DNA of 64,000 bases from an uncultured Anaeroplasmataceae bacterium (lineage in GTDB: Bacteria > Bacillota_I > Bacilli_A > Acholeplasmatales > Anaeroplasmataceae): assembly GCA_944325695.1 (NCBI GenBank), contig CALVBA010000005.1, positions 1-64,000 on the forward strand, in the 5' to 3' direction. Positions within the stretch are counted from its first letter, which is position 1, and each line of letters opens with the position of its first letter. The position numbers and the translations under genes are program-made. The notes under the pieces were generated by a model. It was given only the letters and a program-made list of their open reading frames with translations, ran no database searches and was not told where the DNA came from. This document shows positions 45,175 to 54,854 of this stretch, one piece after another.

Positions 45175-45771
45175 ATGTTTGATACATACGATAAAATGAC
45201 TACATCACAACGCCGTAATTTTTCTGATGTAGCTAATAAACTATTAGCTAATAACTTCTTAGCACGCGATAAAAAAGATAATCGCGATGATTATTATTTT
45301 GTAATTAGTTATAAAGATTTATTTGATGAATATTTTCAAGTAATTAACTATGAATTAAATGTTGACCGTGAGTTAGGGTATGTTGAATTGGCAAACAACA
45401 CAAATGCTCCAACAATTAAATTTAAAAAAGAAGAATCGATTGTTTTACTAATCTTACGCGTTTTATATCATGAAAAAATGCAACAAACATCATTAAATGA
45501 TAATGTTGTGATATCGGTAAGTGATATTCATGATAAATATGATTACTTAGAAATGAAGAAAAAAATTAATAAAACGGACTTAATAAATATCTTACGTATG
45601 GCAAGAAGATATAATTTAATTGAGTCACAAGGAGATATTACAAATTCGCAAACAAAATTAGTTATCTTTCCAACTATTTTGTGTGCTTTAAAAACAAGCA
45701 ATATTGAAGATGTTTATCGTCATGTGCAAAAAATCTCTTCGGATGGTGGTAATTTAGATGAAAAAGCTTAG
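45175..45771 (+). CDS. jetB: JetB-like condensin KITE subunit, DUF4194/MukE type (198 aa)
   Basis: Winged-helix accessory subunit. The stretch FDEYFQVINYELNVDRELGYVELANNTNAPTIKFKKEESIVLLILRVLYHEK (about 45-97) fits the DUF4194 pattern: a dimer-forming winged helix with a relGyv strand and an E-S-I-V-L-L-I-L-R-V-L-Y helix. Then a second winged helix ends near residue 165. Its 3' end overlaps jetC by 14 bases, indicating coupled translation and fixed stoichiometry. Confidence 0.78.
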   Translation: MFDTYDKMTTSQRRNFSDVANKLLANNFLARDKKDNRDDYYFVISYKDLFDEYFQVINYELNVDRELGYVELANNTNAPTIKFKKEESIVLLILRVLYHEKMQQTSLNDNVVISVSDIHDKYDYLEMKKKINKTDLINILRMARRYNLIESQGDITNSQTKLVIFPTILCALKTSNIEDVYRHVQKISSDGGNLDEKA

Positions 45772-48700
45772 AAAAATTCGTTTAATTAACTGGCATTATT
45801 TTTCAAATGAAACAATTGAAATTAAAAATAATGTTTTACTTACAGGACAAAATGCAACAGGAAAATCAACAATTCTAGATGCCATTAGTTTTGTGATTAC
45901 TGCTGGAGAACAACAATTTAACTTAGCAGCTAATGAAAAAGGAAAACGTGATTTAAAAGGTTATGTTAAATGTAAGTTAGGTGCTGAGGATAAAGAATTT
46001 TTACGTGAAGGTGATGTTTCTGGTCATATTTCACTTGAATTTTTTGATGAATCAACACAAAAAGCATTTACTGTTGGTGTTGTAATTGACGCTTTTGGTG
46101 AATTATTACCTGCAAAAGTTGTTTTCTACTCATATGAGGATGTGATTAATGATTCTATTTATGTCGATGAAAATGGCTTAATTTTAGGAACAGTTGCTTT
46201 TAGAAAACGCAATGGATTTATGAATTTCTATTTAACAAGAAAAGAAGCTAAAAGTGCATTTAGAAATTTATTTGGATCAATTAATGAAGAATTTTTCCGT
46301 TTGATTCATAAAGCACTAGCTTTTAAACCGATTAGCGATGTAAAAGATTTCATTTACCAACATTTATTAGAAGAAAAAGAAATTGACGTAGAAAATGTTA
46401 AAGATTCGATTCGAAGTTATAAAGAATTAGAATTAACATTAAAAAATATTAAAGCTAAAATTGAAGCATTAAAAGAAATGAATGTTGTTTATGAAGATAT
46501 TAAAGAAATGTATAATCGTGCTTCATATTATCGTTTCGCTTCAAAATTGATTTCAAGTAAAAATGACGATTATACATTAGAACGTTTAAATAATGAATTA
46601 AGCAAATTAAATAGTAAAAAAGACATTAAAAAAGAAGAATTACGTTTATTAAATATCGATATCGATGCGTGTGATGAACGTATAAAAGAACTTTACTTAC
46701 AACTATCTAATCAAGATAGCTTCAAGCAAAATGAATTTATTGATAAAAAAATCATTAAAGCACAACAAGAAATTAAAGATTTAGAAAATCGTTTTGATGA
46801 TCATGTTCGTTATGTTTCTTATTTTAAAGATTTAGCATTAGAGTTACGTAATAACAATAAAGATGTTAAATTGTATACTAATTTATATAATTTGGCCCTT
46901 AATAATGTTGCAGAAGACAAATTATTAGATGTTAAAAATAACATTCAAGATCTAGATAAAGCTACAAAAGAACAACTACAACTTATTTATCAAGAACAAG
47001 GGCGTTTAGAAACTTTAAAACAAATTGTTTTACAAGATATAAGTGAAATTCGTCAAACATTAACGTCATTAGAAAATAAAAAATTACGTTATCACCCATC
47101 GCTTGTTAAGATTAAAGAAGATATTCAAGCTGGATTACGCAATGTTTATGGTTATGAAGTTTCAGTACATATCTTAGCAGAATTACTTGAAGTTACAAAC
47201 CCAAAATGGCATGATACAGTTGAAAATTATTTAGCTTCACAACGTTTTAACTTAATTGTTGAACCTCGTTATTTTGATCAAGCATTACAAATTTATAATC
47301 GTATAAAAAATAAATATAATTACTTTGGTACAGGATTAGTAAATACTAAAAAAATCACACAATTTGAAAATTGCAAGCCAAATAGTATTGCTAGTATTAT
47401 TGAAAGTCACTCAGTTGATGCTAAACGTTATATCAATATGATTTGTGGTAATGTAATTATGTGCGATGATGTTAAAGATTTAGAAAACTACTCTTCATCA
47501 GTTACAAATGATGGGTTAATTTATCGTAATTTTACTGTTCGTAGTTTAAATTTAAATACAGAAAAACCATTTATTGGTAAAGATGCAAATAATCAACAAA
47601 AAGAAAAATGGAGTATTGAAGCTGAAAATAAACGAACAGAATATATTGAAATTACTAAACAGTTAGAAGCATTACGTTTAGAAGCAAATAATTTAGCGAA
47701 AATGGATTTCCAAAATCTTTTACGAAATTTAGATGTTTCTAGTAAACTACAAGCAACTAAAGATCAATTACAAGATTTAAAATTCCAAAAGAAACAACAA
47801 GCAACATATACAGATGATGATATTAAAATCGAGTATAATAAAGCTAAAGATGAATTAAATTTATTAGAAAATAAACGTCGTAATTATTACAGCGAAATGG
47901 GTAAATTAGACGGTGCCATTGAACAAATGGAAAAAAATATTTTATTACATCAAGAAAATATGAAAGCTTTAAGCAACGAAATTGAGGAAGTTTCATTAAA
48001 TAATCCAAGTTTCATGATTAAAGCAACAGAAGAAATCAATTCTTTAAATTTAGATGTTAAAAATATTGAAAGTATTGCAAAAGAATATATAACAAAAGCA
48101 GAACGTGAAATGTCAAATGCTAGCCATACGACTGATCGTTTAATTACGAAACAAGCTAAATACATCACAGATTATCAATTATCTTATGGTGTTGGATATA
48201 ATGAATTTGCAAGCTACCAACAAGAATTGTTTAAATTAGAACGTTCGGAATTAATAACATATGAAAATAAAGTTCGTAAGGCACGTGAAGATGCTGAAAT
48301 CGTATTTAAAGAAGATTTCTTATCGAAATTACGTAATTATATTATGTCAGCTGAAAATGAAATTGCAAAAATTAATAATACTTTAAGAAGTATTTGTTTT
48401 GGTGGCGATACATATGAATTTATCTTCCCTAAATCAAAAGAATATTCAGCATTATATGAAATGGTTACAAGTGACTTAACATCTAGTGAGTCAACTGGTT
48501 TATTAACTTTAGATTTTGAGTTAAAGTATAATGAACAATTAGAGTTACTATTTACGGCATTAGCTCAAGATGAATTAAACTCTAAAGGAGCTATTTCTAA
48601 ATTCACTGATTATCGAACATATATGGATTATGATATTCGTATTACAAATGCTAACGGAGATTCGATTTTATATTCTAAGGTGTTTAAAGAAAAATCCGGA

Positions 48701-49012
48701 GGAGAAACACAAGTTCCATTTTATGTAGCTATTATTGCATCGTTTGTTCGTTTATATCAACGTTCAAATAAAAACTCATTAAGTGATACAATTGGACTTG
48801 TCTTATTTGATGAAGTATTTGATAAAATGGACTCTTCTCGTATGAAAGCGATGATGGGATTTATCACTTCAATGCCGATTCAAATTGTGTTAGCTTGTCC
48901 ACCACAACGAATGGAAATTTTATCAGAATATACTGATACAACATTAATTACATTACGTGAAGGAAGAAATGCGAAAATTTACTCACGATTAAAAGAAGAA
49001 AATGATAAATAA
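45758..49012 (+). CDS. jetC: JetC-like SMC/MukB-type ATPase (1084 aa)
   Basis: Condensin motor. The N-terminal head has Walker A GQNATGKST (residues 30-38). Two long coiled-coil arms (about 210-420 and 610-880) flank a hinge (about 430-600). The C-terminal head has the ABC signature in KEKSGGETQVPFYVAI (about 977-992) and Walker B LVLFDEVFDKMD. The pattern matches JetC/SbcC-like ATPases of Wadjet and MukB/MksB more than true SMC. Complete, with all ATPase residues, so probably functional. Followed by sepF after 67 bases. No JetD topoisomerase VI-like nuclease gene (DUF3322/DUF2220) is in the window. Confidence 0.85.
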   Translation: MKKLRKIRLINWHYFSNETIEIKNNVLLTGQNATGKSTILDAISFVITAGEQQFNLAANEKGKRDLKGYVKCKLGAEDKEFLREGDVSGHISLEFFDESTQKAFTVGVVIDAFGELLPAKVVFYSYEDVINDSIYVDENGLILGTVAFRKRNGFMNFYLTRKEAKSAFRNLFGSINEEFFRLIHKALAFKPISDVKDFIYQHLLEEKEIDVENVKDSIRSYKELELTLKNIKAKIEALKEMNVVYEDIKEMYNRASYYRFASKLISSKNDDYTLERLNNELSKLNSKKDIKKEELRLLNIDIDACDERIKELYLQLSNQDSFKQNEFIDKKIIKAQQEIKDLENRFDDHVRYVSYFKDLALELRNNNKDVKLYTNLYNLALNNVAEDKLLDVKNNIQDLDKATKEQLQLIYQEQGRLETLKQIVLQDISEIRQTLTSLENKKLRYHPSLVKIKEDIQAGLRNVYGYEVSVHILAELLEVTNPKWHDTVENYLASQRFNLIVEPRYFDQALQIYNRIKNKYNYFGTGLVNTKKITQFENCKPNSIASIIESHSVDAKRYINMICGNVIMCDDVKDLENYSSSVTNDGLIYRNFTVRSLNLNTEKPFIGKDANNQQKEKWSIEAENKRTEYIEITKQLEALRLEANNLAKMDFQNLLRNLDVSSKLQATKDQLQDLKFQKKQQATYTDDDIKIEYNKAKDELNLLENKRRNYYSEMGKLDGAIEQMEKNILLHQENMKALSNEIEEVSLNNPSFMIKATEEINSLNLDVKNIESIAKEYITKAEREMSNASHTTDRLITKQAKYITDYQLSYGVGYNEFASYQQELFKLERSELITYENKVRKAREDAEIVFKEDFLSKLRNYIMSAENEIAKINNTLRSICFGGDTYEFIFPKSKEYSALYEMVTSDLTSSESTGLLTLDFELKYNEQLELLFTALAQDELNSKGAISKFTDYRTYMDYDIRITNANGDSILYSKVFKEKSGGETQVPFYVAIIASFVRLYQRSNKNSLSDTIGLVLFDEVFDKMDSSRMKAMMGFITSMPIQIVLACPPQRMEILSEYTDTTLITLREGRNAKIYSRLKEENDK

Positions 49013-49079
49013 GTAAATTAAATCTTCTTTTCATGGTAAAATATCATTAAAGATAATAACTTTAAGGATGTGGATATAA

Positions 49080-49412
49080 ATGGCATTATCATTTTTAAAA
49101 AAAAATAATGAAAAAGAGCTACAGGAATTTGATACTGTAGCTAAAGATAGAATTTTATTTGAAGTTATAGCTAATGATGATGGTCGAATGGCTGTTTTAG
49201 TTGACAAATTAAAACAAGGGACACCCCTTGTTTTATGCTTTGAAAAATTAGATATTGATGCGGGAAATAAGATGCTTGCCTTTTTACAAGGAGCGATTTA
49301 TGCAATTGATGGTGAAACACGTAAAATCACTGATGATACATACTTATTTGCTCGTAAAGTTGATTTTCAAGATGGCTCTTTAGATGAATTTATTAGAAAT
49401 TTAAAGGAATAA
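49080..49412 (+). CDS. sepF: Cell division protein SepF (110 aa)
   Basis: Membrane-tethering and bundling partner of FtsZ. The core DUF552 fold is clear: KLKQGTPLVLCFEKLDIDAGNKMLAFLQGAIYAIDGETRKITDDTYLFAR (about 40-90). The N-terminus MALSFLKKNNEKEL can form the membrane-binding amphipathic helix, but the usual linker is very short. sepF-ylmH-ileS order recalls B. subtilis, with ylmG and divIVA missing. With no ftsA in the ftsZ cluster, SepF may be the main FtsZ anchor. Confidence 0.92.
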   Translation: MALSFLKKNNEKELQEFDTVAKDRILFEVIANDDGRMAVLVDKLKQGTPLVLCFEKLDIDAGNKMLAFLQGAIYAIDGETRKITDDTYLFARKVDFQDGSLDEFIRNLKE

Positions 49413-49413
49413 A

Positions 49414-50154
49414 ATGCAGTATAATAACGATGATTTTTTAAAAAAGATAACGAATTATTGTTTATCAGCGTATAATGATTCAAAGATTCATTTAACTAAG
49501 TTTTTAAGTTCTTATGATCAAGAAGTTGTAAAAACAATTGCCAAAAAATATCAAGTCAATGCCTATTTTTATGGTGGATATGAACAAAGTGAATATAAAA
49601 GAGCTTTAATAACCAATTTTGATTATGAAAAAAGTGACTTTAAGGTTGTGATTTTTAAAATTAAATATCCTAAAAAATATCTTACTTTATCACATAGAAT
49701 AGTTCTTGGTACTCTTTTAAGCTTAGGAATTACAAGAGAGTCAATTGGCGATATTATTTGTGATGATGAATGTTTTTTAATTGTTTGTAAGGAAATTGCT
49801 AAATACATCAAAGAAGAATTTAATACTATAAATAGACATTATATTACATTAGAAGAAGTTTTTAATCCCAATATTGAGGTTAAAGACGAATATCTTTATA
49901 GTGATATTATTTGTAGTTCATTAAGATTAGATGCTATATTAGCTAAAGCATATAATCTAAGTCGTAATCAAGCATTTGAAGTAATCAAAAATAAAATGGT
50001 TAAACTGAATGGTATATTATGTGATAATCCAAGTGCTAATTTAAAAGAGTCTGATCTTTTATCTGTAATGAAAAAAGGACGATTAAAAATTGTCCAAATC
50101 AAAGGTCATACTAAACAAAATAACTTAGTTATTGAAGTTGGTAAACTCCGATAA
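49414..50154 (+). CDS. ylmH: YlmH-type S4-domain RNA-binding protein (246 aa)
   Basis: N-terminal helical region and a central alpha/beta domain including the segment LTLSHRIVLGTLLSLGITRESIGDII typical of YlmH. A C-terminal S4 domain follows: SLRLDAILAKAYNLSRNQAFEVIKNKMVKLNGILCDNPSANLKESDLLSV. YlmH relatives bind stalled 50S subunits in ribosome rescue. The start is one base after the sepF stop, with AAGGA inside the sepF end. The T-box promoter begins just past its stop. Confidence 0.92.
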   Translation: MQYNNDDFLKKITNYCLSAYNDSKIHLTKFLSSYDQEVVKTIAKKYQVNAYFYGGYEQSEYKRALITNFDYEKSDFKVVIFKIKYPKKYLTLSHRIVLGTLLSLGITRESIGDIICDDECFLIVCKEIAKYIKEEFNTINRHYITLEEVFNPNIEVKDEYLYSDIICSSLRLDAILAKAYNLSRNQAFEVIKNKMVKLNGILCDNPSANLKESDLLSVMKKGRLKIVQIKGHTKQNNLVIEVGKLR

Positions 50155-50160
50155 AAGATA

Positions 50161-50189
50161 TTGCATAATATCAGAAAGCATGGTATAAT
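50161..50189 (+). promoter_or_regulatory. Promoter of the ileS T-box transcript
   Basis: -35 TTGCAT (50161-50166), 17-base spacer, -10 TATAAT (50184-50189) with TGg extension. Confidence 0.8.
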
Positions 50190-50195
50190 TAGTGC

Positions 50196-50435
50196 GCAAA
50201 TTAATAACAATTACTGTGAACTAGACACGTATTTAAAATAATATTTTTTAGCGAACTTGGGATGGTGCAAGCCAAGGAAAATATTTTTAAATATATCACT
50301 AGGGAGTACTATACTGATATGTAGGATATAGCGTCTTTCCACGTTACGGATTTTAAGTGCCGATTTTTTATCGGAATTAAGGTGGTACCGCGGTTATTTT
50401 CGCCCTTAGGATTGAATCTTAAGGGCTTTTTATTA
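50196..50435 (+). promoter_or_regulatory. T-box riboswitch (isoleucine) controlling ileS
   Basis: The distal stem I segment GGGATGGTGCAAGCC (50259-50273), a specifier triplet ATC (50295-50297), the conserved T-box AAGGTGGTACCGCG (50379-50392) and a strong terminator GCCCTTA...TAAGGGC (50402-50426) with a T-run are all present in order. Uncharged tRNA-Ile would pair with the specifier and the T-box bulge and let transcription continue. The specifier was placed by eye and agrees with the downstream gene. Confidence 0.92.
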
Positions 50436-50452
50436 TTTAAAGGAGTGATTAT

Positions 50453-53149
50453 ATGAAAGACTACAAAGATACTTTATTAATGGGTAAAACAGGTTTTGAA
50501 ATGCGTGGAAATCTAGGTAATAAAGAACCATTGATACAAAAAAAATGGGAAGAAATGGATTTATACAATAAAGTAATTGAAAAAAATAAAGACAAAAAAG
50601 AATATACATTACATGATGGACCTCCTTATGCTAATGGAGATATTCATTTAGGACATGCCTTAAATAAAATTTTAAAAGATTTTGTTGTTCGTTATAAAAA
50701 CATGAATGGATATAAGTCTGTTTATATTCCAGGATGGGATACACACGGATTACCAATTGAAACTGCACTAACAAAAGCTGGAGTAAATCGTAAAGAAAAA
50801 ACATCTTTAGAATTTAGAGTTTTATGCGAAGAATATGCTTATAAACAAGTAAAACGCCAAGAAGTTGGATTTAAACGTTTAGGTGTTTTAGCTGATTATG
50901 AACATCCATATATTACTTTACAACATGATTTTGAAAAAGATCAAATCTTGTTATTTGCGAAAATGGCTGAAAAAGGATTAATTTATAAAGGGCTAAAACC
51001 TGTTTATTGGTCACCATCAAGTGAATCAGCTTTAGCTGAGGCGGAAATTGAATATCATGACCGTGAAGATTCATCTATTTATTTTAAACTTCCAATTGTT
51101 AATGGAGAAAATAACTTCAAAAATGCTAGTTTTGTTGTTTGGACGACAACTCCATGGACATTACCGGCTAATTTAGCTGTATGTGCTGGTCCAGAAATTA
51201 CATATGTCGTATGTGATACAAACAAAGGACGTTTAATCTTTGGAAAAGACTTACAAGAAAAATTAACTGAATTATTAGGATTAGAAAATGTTGTAGTTTT
51301 AGAAGAAATTACAGGCGATAATTTAACACATTTACAATATAAACATCCATTATATGACCGCATAAGTCCATGTATTAATGCAGATTATGTTTCAACATCA
51401 GATGGAACTGGATTAGTTCATATCGCTCCAGGACATGGAGAAGATGATTTCATTGCTGGAAAAGAATATAATCTTGATATTTTATGTCCAGTAAATGGTA
51501 AAGGTGTTATGACAAGTGAAGCTGGTAAATATGAAGGAATGTTCTATGAAGAATGCAATAAAGAAATTATTAAAGACATGGATGAATGTGGAAGTTTATT
51601 AAAATTAATTCCAATTGTTCACAGCTATCCACATGATTGGAGAACAAAAAAACCAGTTATTTTTAGAGCGACTCCACAATGGTTTGCTTCAATTGATCCA
51701 ATTAAAGATGATATTTTAAAAGCTATTTCTAGCGTTAATTGGAATCCAAAATGGGGAGATGTCCGTATTAGTAATATGATTAAAGATCGTCATGATTGGT
51801 GTATTTCAAGACAACGTGTATGGGGAGTACCAATTCCAATTTTTTATGCAGAAGATGGAACAGAAATCCTAGACCAAGAAGTATTTAAACATGTTGCTGA
51901 TTTATTTGGTAAACATGGATCAAATATTTGGTTTATGAAAGAGGCTAAAGAATTATTACCAGAAGGATTTACTCATCCAGGAAGTCCAAATGGTTTATTC
52001 ACTAAGGAAACCGATATTATGGATGTATGGTTTGATTCAGGATCAAGTCATACTTTATTAAAACGTCGCGGTTTATCTTATCCTGCAGATTTATATTTAG
52101 AAGGGTCAGATCAATATCGTGGATGGTTTAATTCAAGTATCATTACAGGAGTAGCAACTACTGGAATTGCTCCTTATAAAAACGTTCTTTCACATGGATT
52201 TACATTAGATGGTCAAGGAAGAAAAATGGCTAAATCATTAGGTAATACCGTAGATCCGATTAAAGTATGTAATGAAATGGGTGCTGACATTTTACGTTTA
52301 TGGGTTGCTTCTGTTGATTATCGAAGTGACTTTGTTATGAGTCAAGAATTGATTAAACAAGTTTCAGAATCATACCGTAAAGTACGTAATACGTTACGTT
52401 TTATGCTAGCTAATATTTCTGATTTCGATATTAACAAAAAAGTTTTATTTGCTAACTTAGAAGAAGTTGATCAATATACATTAATTAAATTTAATAATTT
52501 CGTTAAATATGTAAAAGAAAGCTATGATGAATTTGAATTTGGTGAGGTATATCGTAGTGTAAATCAATTTATTACAAATACTTTAAGTGCTTTTTATTTA
52601 GATTTTACGAAAGATATTTTATATATTGAAAAACAAGATTCATTACGTCGTTTGCAAGTTCAAACAGTTTTATATGAAATTACTTCAGGATTAATTAGAT
52701 TATTAACACCAATCTTACCACATACGATGAGTGAAGCATATCAATTCTTACCTGAAGAACATTTAGAAGATGTATATCTATGTGATATGCCAGAGGTATT
52801 AGAATTAAGTTCATATAATCATGTTTACGAAAAATTTGAAAAATTCATGCAATATCGTGATATAATTTTAAAATCATTAGAAGAAGCTCGTGCTAATAAA
52901 ATTATTGGTAAATCATTTAATGCTTTATTAGAAATTGTTTTAGATGATGAATCTGAAAAAGTATTTGCAAGCATTAATAATGTTGCTCAAATTTTAATTG
53001 TATCAAAAATTAACTTCACAAAAGGCGATAGTTTTAATGTAACTGTAAAAGCGGCTTCTGGTGCTATTTGTGCTCGATGCTGGAGTGTAGTTGATAGCGT
53101 TGATGAAGACGAATTATGTCCTCGTTGCGCAAATATTTTAAAAGCATGA
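50453..53149 (+). CDS. ileS: Isoleucyl-tRNA synthetase (898 aa)
   Basis: Class I synthetase. HIGH motif in DGPPYANGDIHLGHALNKIL (about residues 56-75), an editing domain with TTPWTLPANLAV, KMSKS variant KMAKS in GRKMAKSLGNTV, and a C-terminal zinc finger CARCWSVVDSVDEDELCPRC. Length fits the bacterial type. AAAGGAG precedes the ATG. Expression is under the T-box. Its last codons overlap surE (ATGA). Confidence 0.97.
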   Translation: MKDYKDTLLMGKTGFEMRGNLGNKEPLIQKKWEEMDLYNKVIEKNKDKKEYTLHDGPPYANGDIHLGHALNKILKDFVVRYKNMNGYKSVYIPGWDTHGLPIETALTKAGVNRKEKTSLEFRVLCEEYAYKQVKRQEVGFKRLGVLADYEHPYITLQHDFEKDQILLFAKMAEKGLIYKGLKPVYWSPSSESALAEAEIEYHDREDSSIYFKLPIVNGENNFKNASFVVWTTTPWTLPANLAVCAGPEITYVVCDTNKGRLIFGKDLQEKLTELLGLENVVVLEEITGDNLTHLQYKHPLYDRISPCINADYVSTSDGTGLVHIAPGHGEDDFIAGKEYNLDILCPVNGKGVMTSEAGKYEGMFYEECNKEIIKDMDECGSLLKLIPIVHSYPHDWRTKKPVIFRATPQWFASIDPIKDDILKAISSVNWNPKWGDVRISNMIKDRHDWCISRQRVWGVPIPIFYAEDGTEILDQEVFKHVADLFGKHGSNIWFMKEAKELLPEGFTHPGSPNGLFTKETDIMDVWFDSGSSHTLLKRRGLSYPADLYLEGSDQYRGWFNSSIITGVATTGIAPYKNVLSHGFTLDGQGRKMAKSLGNTVDPIKVCNEMGADILRLWVASVDYRSDFVMSQELIKQVSESYRKVRNTLRFMLANISDFDINKKVLFANLEEVDQYTLIKFNNFVKYVKESYDEFEFGEVYRSVNQFITNTLSAFYLDFTKDILYIEKQDSLRRLQVQTVLYEITSGLIRLLTPILPHTMSEAYQFLPEEHLEDVYLCDMPEVLELSSYNHVYEKFEKFMQYRDIILKSLEEARANKIIGKSFNALLEIVLDDESEKVFASINNVAQILIVSKINFTKGDSFNVTVKAASGAICARCWSVVDSVDEDELCPRCANILKA

Positions 53150-53826
53150 AATTTGTAGTTGTAAATGATGATGGAATTAATGGAGTAGGATACCGCGTTT
53201 TAGCGGATATCCTTACTTCGTATGGTGAAGTTGTTGCAATTGTTCCAAGTAATCACTGTAGCGCTAAAAGCCATGGTGTTACTTTAAAGCATGAATTTAG
53301 TCTAATTAAATATCAAAATGACAAATATGAATTATATACTGTTGATGGATTACCAGCTGATTGTTCTAGATTTGCTAAGTATTTAGTTCCAGATTGTGAT
53401 ATCATTTTTTCTGGAATTAATGATGGCATTAATTTAGGGATGGACACTCTTTATTCAGGAACAGTTGCAGCTAGTAAAGAAGCTGCACTTTTAGGATATC
53501 GCAGTGTTGCTTTGAGTTGTCCATTAAATAGTGAAGAGATTGTTGATGATGTTCGTTATTTTATAGAGCAACTATTATTTAATAATTTATATCATGATGA
53601 AAAAGTTATTAATGTTAACTTTCCACAAAAAGTATTACATAAAGAAATTAAAACAACAGTTTTAGGTGGATATTTACACGATGATGGTGTTATTAAATTG
53701 GCAAATGGAAAGTATACATACGATAATAAAACAAATTTTGTTGGTGTAGAAGGGACCGATGTCCATGCATTTAATAATGGATATGTTTCGGTAACACCAC
53801 TAATTTTAGATACCACTAAAAAATAA
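53146..53826 (+). CDS. surE: 5'/3'-nucleotidase SurE (226 aa)
   Basis: Metal-dependent nucleoside monophosphate phosphatase used in nucleotide salvage and survival. The metal site VVVNDDGINGVGY lies at the very start, with APxxxxS-type VPSNHCSAKSHGVTL, DGLPADCSRFAKYL and FSGINDGINLGMDTLYSGTVAASKEAALLG. I set the start at ATG 53146, which overlaps the ileS TGA by four bases. A longer form from 53116 would add non-conserved residues. It shares the T-box transcript with ileS. Confidence 0.93.
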   Translation: MKFVVVNDDGINGVGYRVLADILTSYGEVVAIVPSNHCSAKSHGVTLKHEFSLIKYQNDKYELYTVDGLPADCSRFAKYLVPDCDIIFSGINDGINLGMDTLYSGTVAASKEAALLGYRSVALSCPLNSEEIVDDVRYFIEQLLFNNLYHDEKVINVNFPQKVLHKEIKTTVLGGYLHDDGVIKLANGKYTYDNKTNFVGVEGTDVHAFNNGYVSVTPLILDTTKK

Positions 53827-53920
53827 AAATTATTAGCAACCAAAATGATTTTTATGCATTAAGTAGTCAATTTACGTATAAACTAATTTTAATTTAAAAT
53901 AGTTTTTCATGTAATTTATT

Positions 53921-53949
53921 TTGACATTTTTTGCAAAATGTGTTATAAT
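53921..53949 (+). promoter_or_regulatory. Consensus sigma-A promoter with palindrome in the spacer
   Basis: -35 TTGACA (53921-53926), 17-base spacer, -10 TATAAT (53944-53949), both perfect, with TGt before the -10. ACATTTT/AAAATGT (53924-53941) forms an inverted repeat across the spacer, a possible operator. Confidence 0.85.
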
Positions 53950-53977
53950 TTTAAAAAAGTTTTTGGGGGTAGTGTTA

Positions 53978-54835
53978 GTGAAATTTTTTGTTCATTTCTT
54001 TAAAGAAAAAACTCGTAAGATTGATGTTGAAGCTTTGTTTGAATTCTTTGAAAATTATAAAAATATTAAACCATATGAAAAAGATAACACCATATATTTT
54101 TCATTTGAAGATGATAACATTAAATTATATGCTGATTTTGCGTTAACGCCAAAAAGTATCGTTTCAGATATTCATAGGCTAGATCCTAAGTACTTAGACA
54201 TTAATTTTCACTTAGAGATTTCACCGTTACTACCAACATATAAAGCCGAAATCATCTTTGAAATTATCGCTGAATTATGTGAAGAATTTAAAATTTTTAT
54301 TTATAACGAACTATTTGATAATGTCTTACCTTTTCGTAAAGAATTATTAGTAACAGTTTACGAAATAATAAAAAAAGCTTTTAAAGAAAAATCTTTAGAT
54401 GAATATGAAAAAATGTATTATATGGAAAAAGATTATTTAAATCAAATTCTAAAATATCAATACATTATTGAATCAATAAAAACATACTTAAAAAATGATG
54501 ATATTACTGTTCCGAATTATCTTTTCTTTAAACCTTTAAATGGGAATACAGTAAAAACAGCAATTGAATGGATTCATGGAGTTAATACGGTTTTTCCGCC
54601 TAAATTAGATTATGTAATATATAAAAAAGATGGTAAAGAAATGCTTTATTCTTTTGACGAAGTTAATAAAGCAATCGCAAAACATTTATCAGAGTTACCT
54701 ATTTTTGTTAAAGATACTCGAATTAGTGCCAAACATTCATTTAAAAAGATTTTAAAAATAATGAATAAAAATAAGTTTAGAGAATTGGAAGATAATTTCA
54801 TTAGAATAGATATCGAAGATATCATCGATATTTAA
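53978..54835 (+). CDS. Hypothetical cytoplasmic protein upstream of deoC (285 aa)
   Basis: Not recognised. It is soluble, mixed alpha/beta, rich in F, Y, K and I. No nucleotide-binding motif, signal peptide or membrane helix is seen. GTG 53978 is eight bases from GGGGG (53965-53969). GTG 53972 is a less well-spaced alternative. A TTG start at 53921 is excluded because those bases are the -35 element. deoC follows after 19 bases, so it probably belongs to the deo operon. A link to nucleoside use is only contextual. Confidence 0.65.
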   Translation: MKFFVHFFKEKTRKIDVEALFEFFENYKNIKPYEKDNTIYFSFEDDNIKLYADFALTPKSIVSDIHRLDPKYLDINFHLEISPLLPTYKAEIIFEIIAELCEEFKIFIYNELFDNVLPFRKELLVTVYEIIKKAFKEKSLDEYEKMYYMEKDYLNQILKYQYIIESIKTYLKNDDITVPNYLFFKPLNGNTVKTAIEWIHGVNTVFPPKLDYVIYKKDGKEMLYSFDEVNKAIAKHLSELPIFVKDTRISAKHSFKKILKIMNKNKFRELEDNFIRIDIEDIIDI

Positions 54836-54854
54836 TTAAGAAAGGAATTCTAGA

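Noticed and set aside
43784-49012. Standard SMC-ScpA-ScpB operon
   Set aside because: Order, sizes and the JetA/JetB start motifs fit Jet/Muk-type condensins. The ATPase lacks the usual SMC hinge pattern.
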